A DNA stretch of 51,121 nt from Dysgonamonadaceae bacterium (GTDB lineage Bacteria; Bacteroidota; Bacteroidia; Bacteroidales; Azobacteroidaceae), in NCBI GenBank assembly GCA_031272085.1, contig JAISUN010000040.1:1-51121 (forward strand), read 5' to 3'. Numbering within the stretch: the first letter of the stretch is position 1; each line of letters starts with the position of its first letter. Below, one piece after another: positions 16,561 through 25,042 of this stretch. The notes beneath the pieces were generated by a model. It had not been told where the DNA came from. It did not search any database and saw only the letters and a list, made by a program, of their open reading frames with translations. Made by a program: the position numbers and the translations under genes.

Positions 16561-18326
16561 AAATCCTGCAAGACGTAAAATGCTTGCTTCTTGATTCCGT
16601 TGTTGGAAATCAAGCCTTTGCGGTTGAAAAAATCCTGGATGCCGTTCAGTTGGCGGCGGGGCGAATAAAAATCCACCAGAATCCAGGGGCTGCATCCCGA
16701 AAATGCGTCAATCCGGCTGTACATCGCCAAAGTGCGGCGGTATAGTTCGGCCTGGTATTCTTCCGTCCATAGTTCGTTGGACGCTCCGTGCCGTCCCTGC
16801 AATGCTCCTGCCCCAAACTCGCTGATAAACACAGGTTTATCGTAATTTATTTCCCATTGGCGGGTGTTGATGTCGTCGAGCGTGCCGCCGTACCAGCCTA
16901 AATAATTATTGAAACTGATAATATCGACATATTGGCTCATATAATCGTCCACGCGGCTGATATTGTTTCTCGAACCGGTAACTTCCATCGCCATGCTGAT
17001 TAGGCGCGAAGGGTCTTTGGCGCGGGCGAAAGCGGCAAGATTGGCTAAAAAGCGGTCGCGGGCGTCGCTGTGCGGAGTTTCGTTGGCAACCGACCAGATG
17101 ATGATATTGCAGCGGTTTTTGTCGCGTGCAATCATATCGCCGAGTTGCCGTTCGGCATTGGCGTAAGTGCCGGGATTTTCCCAGTGGATAGTCCAGTAAA
17201 CCGGAACTTCCGACCAGACCATAAGTCCCAGCCGTTCGGCTTCGCGCACCATATTTTCGTTGTGCGGATAATGCGCTAAACGCACGAAATTGCAGCCGAG
17301 TTCCTTTGCCCAGCCGAGCAGGATTTTTGCGTCGTCGGGCGACCAGGCCCTGCCCTGTCGGAATGGCGCTTCTTCGTGAATCGAAATGCCTTTCAGGAAA
17401 ATTTTGGATCCGTTGAGCCGGATTTCCTTGCCTGCGGTTTCGATTTGGCGGAAGCCTATTTTATCTTTAATTGCTTTGTTGTCAAGCGAAAGCGTGATGT
17501 CGTAAAGTTTGGGATTTTCTGGCGACCAGAGCGCGGGTTTGGCTTTCAGGCTGATTTCTGCGCGTCCGTCGGAGCCGGTAACGAGCGGCTGTTTCAGTTT
17601 CAATTCGGGAATTTCTATCGTAACAGTCTGTCCTGCAACCGATTTATTCAGTTTTATCCAGCCGGTAATACGGTCGTAGCGGCCTTTTTCCAACTGCAAG
17701 GCATAATCGTCTATAAAAAGTTCCGGGACATCGACCAACAGCACGTCGCGAGTGATTCCGCCATAGTTCCACCAGTCGGCATTGACGGTCGGCACGCCTT
17801 CGGGATGGCGCTCGTTATTAACCCGCACCACGACAAAGTTTGAACCCTCTTTCAGTTTGTCCGTAACATCGAAATTGAAAGGGGTGAAGCCGCCAATATG
17901 AGTTCCTATTTTTTCGCCGTTCAGATAGACGATAGCCTCGTAATTGGCTGCGCCGAAGTAGAGGAAAGTGCGGTTTCCGGGCTTCCGGGCAAACGTGAAA
18001 TCCTTTTTGAACCAGAGCGTCCCTTCGTAGAAGAAAAGTTGGGGATTTCGGGTGTTCCAGTCCGACGGAATCTGCATCAGCGGCGCCGTATCGAAGTTGT
18101 ATTCAACCAAATCCTGCTTGTTTCTCGCCTTCTGATTGCGGAAAAAACCGTTGGGATTTTCTTTCAGGCGGTAGTCGTAAAACCCGTTGTCGAAGGGGTC
18201 GATAATATAATTCCAACTGCCGTTAAGCGACAGATAATCGCGAGCATAGACATTTTGAAGCGTCTGTTCCTGCGCTCCTGCCGCGAGGGGGAGCAATGCG
18301 ATGAGTAAAATCAATGTGTTTTTCAT
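16545..18326 (-). CDS. Glycoside hydrolase family 2, beta-glucuronidase-like
   Basis: A 593-residue secreted enzyme (signal peptide MKNTLILLIALLPLAAGA). It has the GH2 sugar-binding jelly roll (about 30-190), an Ig-like domain (about 195-295) and a TIM barrel. Acid/base Glu416 lies in SVANET and nucleophile Glu503 in VFISEFGAGA. The Asn-x-Lys motif (Asn568-Arg-Lys570, in FNRKGL) that recognises the carboxylate of glucuronic acid matches E. coli GUS Asn566/Lys568, and spacing agrees closely (E. coli Glu413, Glu504). So it is most likely a beta-glucuronidase rather than a galactosidase. It stands alone on the minus strand and overlaps the convergent TPR gene. Confidence 0.88.
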   Translation of the reverse strand: MKNTLILLIALLPLAAGAQEQTLQNVYARDYLSLNGSWNYIIDPFDNGFYDYRLKENPNGFFRNQKARNKQDLVEYNFDTAPLMQIPSDWNTRNPQLFFYEGTLWFKKDFTFARKPGNRTFLYFGAANYEAIVYLNGEKIGTHIGGFTPFNFDVTDKLKEGSNFVVVRVNNERHPEGVPTVNADWWNYGGITRDVLLVDVPELFIDDYALQLEKGRYDRITGWIKLNKSVAGQTVTIEIPELKLKQPLVTGSDGRAEISLKAKPALWSPENPKLYDITLSLDNKAIKDKIGFRQIETAGKEIRLNGSKIFLKGISIHEEAPFRQGRAWSPDDAKILLGWAKELGCNFVRLAHYPHNENMVREAERLGLMVWSEVPVYWTIHWENPGTYANAERQLGDMIARDKNRCNIIIWSVANETPHSDARDRFLANLAAFARAKDPSRLISMAMEVTGSRNNISRVDDYMSQYVDIISFNNYLGWYGGTLDDINTRQWEINYDKPVFISEFGAGALQGRHGASNELWTEEYQAELYRRTLAMYSRIDAFSGCSPWILVDFYSPRRQLNGIQDFFNRKGLISNNGIKKQAFYVLQDFYKGK

Positions 18327-18353
18327 ATCTCAATAACCTTTGTTTACAAGCCT

Positions 18354-18361
18354 CAAAAGTA
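18354..18361 (-). promoter_or_regulatory. -7 element for the GH2 gene
   Basis: On the minus strand this reads TACTTTTG, a match to TAnnTTTG, 27 bases upstream of the ATG at 18326. It shares the 80-base intergenic region with the divergent PorE-like gene, for which no standard -7 box is visible. Confidence 0.55.
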
Positions 18362-18407
18362 CAATAATTTTCTTTATTTTCAGTTTAAATGTATGAATAT
18401 TTTAACA

Positions 18408-20372
18408 ATGAAGCGACAAAAATATCTTATTTTGATGTTTTTTCTCTTTTTATTTGCCTGCAAATCAGCCAAATTGAGCGAAGCGGTGGAAAAAGAAGAG
18501 AAAGGGGAATATTATGCCGCTTCGCAAATTTACAGGAAAGTTTATTCCAAAACCTCGTCGAAAAAGAAATATTTGCGCGGAAGCATCGCTTTTCATTTGG
18601 CCGAATGTTACGAAAAAACCGGAAATGCGCAACAGGCTCTGGGAGCGTATTCCAATGCAATCCGCTACGAATATGCCGACAGTTCGTCGGTTTTCAAATC
18701 GGCAGTCCTGCTGCAAAAACTCGGCCGCTACGCCGATGCAAAAAAACGCTACGAAGAATTTTTGAAAATCGTCCCCAATCATCCGCTGTCGCTGAACGGC
18801 ATTTCCGGCTGCGATTCGGCCCTTGCGTGGAAAAACAGTCCGACAAGATATATTGTTAAAAAACAGGATAAATTCAACTCCCGCTACGGCGAATTTTGCC
18901 CAATCCTGCTTGGCGACAAGTACGACCAGATTGTTTTCACGTCTTCGCGCAAAGATACTGCCGGATACGTAAAAAGTACAGTTACCGGATTCCGGAATAA
19001 CGATTTTTACCTGTCCAAAAAAGACGAAAAAGGCCAGTGGCAAAAACCGGAAAAGATTGACAGCGAGATAAATACGGAATTTGACGAAGGCGCAGGTTCG
19101 CTGACTGCCGACGGCTCTGCAATTTACTACACCTATTGCGCCGAAGAAGACGAAATCCCCAGAACAGCAGATATTTACAAGTCGCCGCGCTCCGACGCCA
19201 AGTGGGGAGCCGGGCAACGCGAGGCTATTTTCCGCGATACTCTCACAATGGCCGCTCATCCGGCTGTGGGACCCGACGGCTACCTCTATTTTGTTTCCGA
19301 TGTTAAGGGCGGTTACGGCGGGAAAGATATTTGGCGAGTTCCGCTCGACGGAATCGGAATATCGGCTCCCGAAAACCTTGGGCCGCAGATAAATACGGCA
19401 GGCGACGAGATGTTTCCCGTTATGCGCTCCGACAGCGTCCTTTATTTTTCGTCAAACGGACATATCGGAATGGGCGGATTGGACATTTTCAGGGCGACAT
19501 ACAGCGATAGCGCCGGATGGAAAGTAGAAAATATGAAATCGCCCATCAACAGCGCATCCGACGACTTCGGAATGACTTTCGAGGGCAAGGCCGAGCGCGG
19601 ATTTTTCAGCAGTAACCGAGGCGACGCCCGCGGAGCAGACCATATCTATTCGTTTGAGTACCCGGCAGTTTACGTTTATATCGAAGGTTGGGTTCTCGAC
19701 CGCGACGAGGAAGTTATTCCCAACGCCTACGTCAAAATGGTGGGAAAAGACGGCAGCAATCAGCGTTTCATTGCCCGCGCCGACGGAACTTACACCGCAG
19801 AACTCGCCCGCGGAATGGATTACGTGCTGATGGGCAGCGCCCCCGGCTATCTGAATCAAAAACAGACGCTTTCGGTGCCATGGGACGAAAAAAGCGAGAT
19901 TTTTTACGTCGATTTTTATCTGCCTTCAATATCCAAGCCTGTTTTGGTGGAAAATATTTTTTACGATTTCGACAAAGCAACGCTCCGCCCCGAATCAAAA
20001 GAAGCCTTGGACGGATTGGTGGAACTGCTGAACGACAATCCCAACGTAACTATCGAATTATCAGCGCATACCGACCGCGTCGGCTCCGAAGAATACAATA
20101 TCGGGCTGTCGCAGCGCCGCGCCCAGTCGGTGGTTGATTATCTTATAGCCTCCGGCATTGATAAAGAGCGGCTTACGGCAGTCGGATACGGCAAAACACA
20201 GCCAAAATCCGTGGCAAAATATATTGCCGACCATTTCGATTTTTTACCCGAAGGCCAAGTCCTTGACGAAGCCTTTATCTCGACGCTGAAACCCGCGCAG
20301 CAAGCCGTTGCCGACCAGATAAACCGCCGCACCGAATTTACGGTTTTGCGGACTGACTATGGGTTGAGGTAA
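18408..20372 (+). CDS. porE: PorE-like T9SS lipoprotein (TPR, PD40, CarboxypepD, OmpA domains)
   Basis: A 654-residue outer-membrane lipoprotein (signal MKRQKYLILMFFLFLFAC, lipid Cys about 18). Domain order: TPR repeats (about 25-125), WD40-like PD40 repeats (about 145-405; DIYKSP, GGKDIWRVPLDG, MGGLDIFRATY), a carboxypeptidase-regulatory-like domain (about 415-490) and a C-terminal OmpA domain (about 515-650) with the peptidoglycan-binding motif HTDRVGSEEYN-x-x-LSQRRA. This architecture is that of PorE of Porphyromonas gingivalis, which anchors the type IX secretion system. An in-frame ATG at 18393 is possible, but 18408 gives the better lipoprotein signal. Other TPR/PD40/OmpA proteins exist in Bacteroidetes, so identity is probable, not certain. 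Confidence 0.8.
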   Translation: MKRQKYLILMFFLFLFACKSAKLSEAVEKEEKGEYYAASQIYRKVYSKTSSKKKYLRGSIAFHLAECYEKTGNAQQALGAYSNAIRYEYADSSSVFKSAVLLQKLGRYADAKKRYEEFLKIVPNHPLSLNGISGCDSALAWKNSPTRYIVKKQDKFNSRYGEFCPILLGDKYDQIVFTSSRKDTAGYVKSTVTGFRNNDFYLSKKDEKGQWQKPEKIDSEINTEFDEGAGSLTADGSAIYYTYCAEEDEIPRTADIYKSPRSDAKWGAGQREAIFRDTLTMAAHPAVGPDGYLYFVSDVKGGYGGKDIWRVPLDGIGISAPENLGPQINTAGDEMFPVMRSDSVLYFSSNGHIGMGGLDIFRATYSDSAGWKVENMKSPINSASDDFGMTFEGKAERGFFSSNRGDARGADHIYSFEYPAVYVYIEGWVLDRDEEVIPNAYVKMVGKDGSNQRFIARADGTYTAELARGMDYVLMGSAPGYLNQKQTLSVPWDEKSEIFYVDFYLPSISKPVLVENIFYDFDKATLRPESKEALDGLVELLNDNPNVTIELSAHTDRVGSEEYNIGLSQRRAQSVVDYLIASGIDKERLTAVGYGKTQPKSVAKYIADHFDFLPEGQVLDEAFISTLKPAQQAVADQINRRTEFTVLRTDYGLR

Positions 20373-20436
20373 AAATTTTTTCAAAAATTTTAACAAAAGT
20401 TTTAGGGATTTCACATTTTCAGTTGTCTTATTATTA

Positions 20437-21453
20437 ATGGATGATAAGATTTTACAACGTTATATAGAAGGCTCCGCAACGCCGGAAGAAATCCTGAAAG
20501 TGGCCGAATGGCTCGAAGCCGGCGAGGCTAACATCCGGGAAATGACGGCTTTGCATAAACTGCACGACATCGCCGTCTGGAACGAGCCTTCGACCGAAGA
20601 AGAAGCGGAACAGCGCACGAACAGTCGCCCGCTCCTCCGCCGAATTGCCGTCGAAATGCTGAAAGTGGCGGCCGTAGTTGCCGCAGTCTGGCTCGGATTC
20701 CGGTTTTTCGGCGGTACGACAGACGCCGCAACCGGCTTCCAAACGCTGATTGTCCCCGCCGGACAGCGGGCGCAACTGATTTTGCCCGACAGTTCAAAAG
20801 TCTGGCTAAATTCAAAGAGCAAAATTGTATATCCCGTTGCGTTCAACAAGAATAACCGCAGCGTGGAACTCGACGGCGAGGCGTATTTCGACATTACTCC
20901 CGACAAAAATCATCCGTTTTTGGTAAAAACCCCAAAAATGGACATCCGCGTCCTCGGCACCGAATTTAACGTGATAGCCTATTCCTGCGGGCCGTCGTCG
21001 GAAGTGTCGCTGCTCCGCGGTTGCGTGGAACTCACTCCGGCAGGCTCCGGACAGATTTACACGATGAAGGAAAACGAGCGAATTCTGCTTCAAAACGAGC
21101 GGATTGTCTCGCAAAACAAGAGCGCAAAACCGGCCGAAAAGAAAAAACCAATAGAATTGGAAAAAATCCAGCCCGACAAGATAACAGTTTCAACCATAAA
21201 GAATTACGACTATTTTGAGTGGCGTAACGGAATTATCTGCTTCGACGACGAAACCCTCGAAGATATGCTCCGGAAATTGGAAATTTATTACGACGTGAAA
21301 ATCTCTGCCCCCAACGCCCAATTTATGAAACGCAAATTTACCGGCAAATTCCGCTCCGGAAACGGGATAGAACACGTCTTGAAAGTTATCCGGCTGAACG
21401 AAAAATTTGATTACACTTTCGACGAAGAAAAAGATTCAATAACAATTAAATAA
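20437..21453 (+). CDS. FecR-family anti-sigma factor (no adjacent sigma gene)
   Basis: A 338-residue membrane regulator. The cytoplasmic N-terminus (LQRYIEGSATPEEILKVAEWLEA) is the usual sigma-binding segment; one transmembrane helix is at about 73-92 (LKVAAVVAAVWLGFRFF); the periplasmic part holds the FecR domain (about 100-205; QLILPDSSKVWLNSKSKIVYP, VELDGEAYFDI, VLGTEFNV) and a C-terminal DUF4974-like domain (about 265-335; FDDETLEDMLRKLEIYYDVKI). Such proteins relay a signal from an STN-containing SusC receptor to an ECF sigma factor. The SusC here (21604) has an STN domain, but no sigma gene lies next to it; the gene before it is porE. Confidence 0.92.
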   Translation: MDDKILQRYIEGSATPEEILKVAEWLEAGEANIREMTALHKLHDIAVWNEPSTEEEAEQRTNSRPLLRRIAVEMLKVAAVVAAVWLGFRFFGGTTDAATGFQTLIVPAGQRAQLILPDSSKVWLNSKSKIVYPVAFNKNNRSVELDGEAYFDITPDKNHPFLVKTPKMDIRVLGTEFNVIAYSCGPSSEVSLLRGCVELTPAGSGQIYTMKENERILLQNERIVSQNKSAKPAEKKKPIELEKIQPDKITVSTIKNYDYFEWRNGIICFDDETLEDMLRKLEIYYDVKISAPNAQFMKRKFTGKFRSGNGIEHVLKVIRLNEKFDYTFDEEKDSITIK

Positions 21454-21465
21454 CAAAAAAACAAA

Positions 21466-21513
21466 ATGCCTATGGATAAAACACAAAAACAAGAAAACAA
21501 AAAGCCGGATTGA
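21466..21513 (+). other. 15-codon leader ORF before susC (speculative)
   Basis: ATG 21466 opens a 15-codon frame (MPMDKTQKQENKKPD) ending in TGA at 21511-21513. The stop codon lies inside the left arm of the strong hairpin at 21504-21533, so a ribosome finishing this peptide would cover the stem. The composition is Lys/Gln-rich, which may only reflect A-rich leader sequence. It could be a leader peptide coupling translation to the hairpin, or chance. Confidence 0.25.
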
Positions 21514-21533
21514 TGTTCCAGCATCAATCCGGC
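21504..21533 (+). promoter_or_regulatory. Strong hairpin in the susC leader
   Basis: GCCGGATTGATG (21504-21515) and CATCAATCCGGC (21522-21533) are a perfect 12-bp inverted repeat with a 6-base loop. It lies between the FecR stop and the SusC start, 71 bases before the ATG. It is not followed by a T-run, so it is not a standard terminator; it may stabilise or partly terminate the message, or bind a regulator. Confidence 0.55.
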
Positions 21534-21603
21534 CGGATGAAAAGGTCAATACCGACTTTGAGAACAAAAAACACCAGTATTAACAAATTCAATATGTAAA
21601 AGT

Positions 21604-24600
21604 ATGAAAAATATTTGGAAAGAGAACAAACTTTCCCTAAAAAAAACAATTAAACAATTTTTGTTGATTATGAGACTTACTTTTTTGATGGTAATTCTTT
21701 GCGCAACCGGACTGTTTGCAGGCGATATGGCGTCGCAAATTACAAGAGTGTCTATTTCGGCAAACAACGTCCCGTTAAGAGGAGTAATATCCGAAATTGA
21801 AAAACAAACCGACTATCTTTTCGTTTACGACCAGAGCGAAGTCAATGTGAAACAGCAGGTTTCTGTTGAGGCCCGCGAAAAGACAGTTGCCGAAGTTCTT
21901 ACCAACGTCCTGAAAAACACCGACATTATCTACGCTATGGAAGGCGAAAATATTATGCTGATGCGCAGGACTATCGACAATTCCGCTAACCAGCAACCCG
22001 TCCGCAAAATAAGCGGCACGGTGCTTGACGCTTCCGGCGAACCGCTTGTAGGCGCAAGCGTGGTTGAAAAAGGCACGAAAAACGGAACCTCGACCGATAT
22101 TGACGGAAATTTTACGCTCACCGTAAATGACAATTCGGTTTTAGAAGTTTCTTACCTTGGATTTCTTACGAGCGAAATCGCAGTGGGAAACAAAAATTCG
22201 CTTCAAATAACATTGAGCGAAGACACGCAGGCTTTGGGCGAAGTTGTAGTAACCGCCCTCGGCATCAAGCGCGAAAAGAAAGCCCTCGGTTATGCCATCC
22301 AGGATGTTAAAGGCGACCGGCTGACCGAAAGCCGCGACGCAAACGTAGCAAACGCCCTTGCAGGTAAAATAGCAGGCGTACAAATCAGACAAAACGGCAC
22401 CGGCATCGGCGGCTCAACCCGCATTACAATCCGTGGAAACAATACGATTGCCGGCAACAATCAGCCGCTTATTGTGGTGGACGGAGTGCCTATCGACAAT
22501 TTTGCAAGTTCGCCCGACGATTACTGGGGAAACAGCCAGATTGACAAAGGCTCCGGACTTGGCGATATTGCTCCCGATAATATTGAAAGCATTTCAGTAT
22601 TGAAAGGCCCTGCCGCTTCCGCTCTTTACGGTAGCCGCGCTGCCAACGGCGTATTTCTTGTAACAACCAAAAACGGTTCAGGAGCAAAAGGCAAAGGCGT
22701 AGGAATTTCTTTAAGTTCAAACCTTACGGTTGAAAACCCGATGCAGGTTCCCGAATTTCAGAATGAATACGGACAGGGAACCGGCGGCGTGTTCAACAAC
22801 AATGTAACAGGCAGTTGGGGGCCGAAAATGGACGGCTCAGTTAAAGAAATGGCTTTGGGTTCATTCCCCTATTCAGCCCGCGACAACGATATTTACAAAG
22901 ATTTCTTGCAAACAGGCTCAACCTGGACAAACAGCCTCGAACTGGCGAAAGCCACCGAAGATATGACTTTCAGGGCGGGAGTTACGCGCCTTGACAATCA
23001 ATCCGTTGTTCCAAACAGTGGCCTCGACAGGACTTCCATCGACCTTCGCGCTACGGCAAAAATGGCGAAATGGCTGTCGGTTGACGTGAAAATAAACTAT
23101 ATCAATCAAAACACCAAAAACCGCATTTCCATTGCCCGCGACCCGAACAATATTTTTATGGACAACCTGTACCGCCCCCGCAGCGTCGCATTCTCGGATT
23201 ATGCCGCTTATGAAGCGACTGACTGGAAACGCGCCGACGGCAAACCGGCCGCTTATGTATTAGACCACAATGCTGCTCCCGACAACGTTTTCTGGTCGGT
23301 TTACCGCAACCGGAACAGCGACAAACGCGACCGCTATATCGGAATGGCCGCACTCGATTTTACTTTGACAGACTGGTTAAGCCTTAAATTGCGTTCAGGT
23401 ATGGATAACTATACTTTCCTCTACGATATGACCCGCGCAACCGGCAATCCGTATTGGGAATCGGAAGGTTCTTACCGCTTATACACAGAGCGTTTCAAAG
23501 AAATCAACTCCGACTTTTTGTTTACTGCCAAAAAAGACTGGGGACAATTCGGCGCTATCGCTACATTCGGAGGAAATATCAGAAAAGTGTCCAATACTTT
23601 GAGCAACGATTTTTCGGGAGCATTGGAAGTCCCTGATTTTTATTCTATCTCGGCAGGTAGAGAGCATTATGCGCAATTTAGCAGTTCGGAAAAACAGGTA
23701 AATTCTTTATACGGAACGCTTTCTCTGTCTTATGAAGGACAATATTATTTGGACTTGACAGGACGCAATGACTGGTCGTCAACTCTTTCAAAAGAAAACA
23801 ACTCGTATTTCTATCCTTCGGTAGGAGCAAGTTGGGTATTTTCCGAAACTTTGAAGCGTGCAGGTATTGGAGCAGGCCCCCTGTCGTTCGGAAAACTCCG
23901 CGCTTCCTGGGCAAGAGTAGGAAACGATACCGACCCTTATCGGCTTATAAATACATATTCCTTGAATTACAATGTCAAGGAAGGAACGATGCAGGTTACG
24001 CGCGACGACTGGCGGGCAAATCCCAATCTGAAAAACGAAACCGTGCAGTCTATCGAAGCCGGTCTGGAAGTCCGCGCCTGGGACGACCGCGTAGGTCTTG
24101 ACCTGTCGTGGTACAAGATGAACGCTTTCGACCAGATTTTGAAAGTCGCTTTGCCGCCTGCAACCGGCTACAAATACGATTTGATTAATGCCGGAAATAT
24201 CCAGAATACCGGTTGGGAAGCGGCTTTGAACGCTACTCCGGTAAAAACCCGTAATTTAACTTGGGAAACCACCTTAAACTGGTCAACCAATAAAAACAAG
24301 GTTATTGAGTTGCGGGAAGGCTTGACAAGCCAGGATTTGAGCCTCGGAGCGCTGCCAATCTCTATTGTCGCCGAAGTGGGCGGTTCGTATGGCGATATTT
24401 ACGGTACAGCCTATCTGCGCGACGATAATGGAAATAAAATCATCGACGCAAACGGCATCCCTGTAATGGCAACTGAAAGGAAAAAACTCGGCAACGCAAT
24501 GCCCGACGGTATGCTTGGCTGGTCTAACACTTTCAATTACAAGAATATGTATTTGAGTTTCCTTATAGACCTGAATTACGGTGGAAGCATCTTTATGGGT

Positions 24601-25020
24601 TCAATAAATATGGGTACAAATGCCGGAACATTAGCAATGACCGCCGACCACCGCGACGGCGGCCTGATAGTGGAAGGCGTAAACCAGAGCGACGGGAAAC
24701 CGAATACGACGGCTATTACCGCTCAACAGTATTGGACGGGAATAAACGGCATCAACGAAGAATTTCTGTACGATGCAACCAATGCGCGTTTCCGTGAATT
24801 GACCTTTGGTTACAACCTGCCCGCATCGCTGTTGAAGAACACTCCGTTTGCAGCAGTTAAGGCAAGTTTGGTAGCCCGCAATCTGTTTATGATTTACAGC
24901 AAAACCAAAGGTTTCGACCCCGAAGCAGGGTACAGCAGCGCAAGCAGCGCCCTTGGTGCGGAATATTGCTCAATGCCGACTATGCGCAGCATAGGTTTCA
25001 ACATTAAAGTTACGTTCTAA
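21604..25020 (+). CDS. SusC/RagA-type TonB-dependent receptor with STN domain
   Basis: A 1138-residue outer-membrane receptor. After an N-terminal signal/membrane segment (about 20-45, LLIMRLTFLMVILCATGLFAG) come an STN signalling domain (about 48-118; ISANNVPLRGVISEIEKQTDYLFVYD), a CarboxypepD_reg-like domain (about 133-210; ISGTVLDASGEPLVGASV), the TonB plug (about 215-335; EVVVTALGIKREKKALGYA, LIVVDGVPIDN, ISVLKGPAASALYGSRAANG) and a 22-strand barrel ending in aromatic/Phe (GFNIKVTF). It imports a TonB-dependent nutrient together with the SusD-like protein that follows after 22 bases. The STN domain implies transmembrane signalling to the upstream FecR. Substrate unknown; no glycosidase is in the operon. 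Confidence 0.95.
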   Translation: MKNIWKENKLSLKKTIKQFLLIMRLTFLMVILCATGLFAGDMASQITRVSISANNVPLRGVISEIEKQTDYLFVYDQSEVNVKQQVSVEAREKTVAEVLTNVLKNTDIIYAMEGENIMLMRRTIDNSANQQPVRKISGTVLDASGEPLVGASVVEKGTKNGTSTDIDGNFTLTVNDNSVLEVSYLGFLTSEIAVGNKNSLQITLSEDTQALGEVVVTALGIKREKKALGYAIQDVKGDRLTESRDANVANALAGKIAGVQIRQNGTGIGGSTRITIRGNNTIAGNNQPLIVVDGVPIDNFASSPDDYWGNSQIDKGSGLGDIAPDNIESISVLKGPAASALYGSRAANGVFLVTTKNGSGAKGKGVGISLSSNLTVENPMQVPEFQNEYGQGTGGVFNNNVTGSWGPKMDGSVKEMALGSFPYSARDNDIYKDFLQTGSTWTNSLELAKATEDMTFRAGVTRLDNQSVVPNSGLDRTSIDLRATAKMAKWLSVDVKINYINQNTKNRISIARDPNNIFMDNLYRPRSVAFSDYAAYEATDWKRADGKPAAYVLDHNAAPDNVFWSVYRNRNSDKRDRYIGMAALDFTLTDWLSLKLRSGMDNYTFLYDMTRATGNPYWESEGSYRLYTERFKEINSDFLFTAKKDWGQFGAIATFGGNIRKVSNTLSNDFSGALEVPDFYSISAGREHYAQFSSSEKQVNSLYGTLSLSYEGQYYLDLTGRNDWSSTLSKENNSYFYPSVGASWVFSETLKRAGIGAGPLSFGKLRASWARVGNDTDPYRLINTYSLNYNVKEGTMQVTRDDWRANPNLKNETVQSIEAGLEVRAWDDRVGLDLSWYKMNAFDQILKVALPPATGYKYDLINAGNIQNTGWEAALNATPVKTRNLTWETTLNWSTNKNKVIELREGLTSQDLSLGALPISIVAEVGGSYGDIYGTAYLRDDNGNKIIDANGIPVMATERKKLGNAMPDGMLGWSNTFNYKNMYLSFLIDLNYGGSIFMGSINMGTNAGTLAMTADHRDGGLIVEGVNQSDGKPNTTAITAQQYWTGINGINEEFLYDATNARFRELTFGYNLPASLLKNTPFAAVKASLVARNLFMIYSKTKGFDPEAGYSSASSALGAEYCSMPTMRSIGFNIKVTF

Positions 25021-25042
25021 CCATTTAAAAAGTAGATAAAAT

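Noticed and set aside
18465-19259. 264-codon frame on the minus strand
   Set aside because: Antisense to the PorE-like gene; Cys/Phe-rich composition without domain features.
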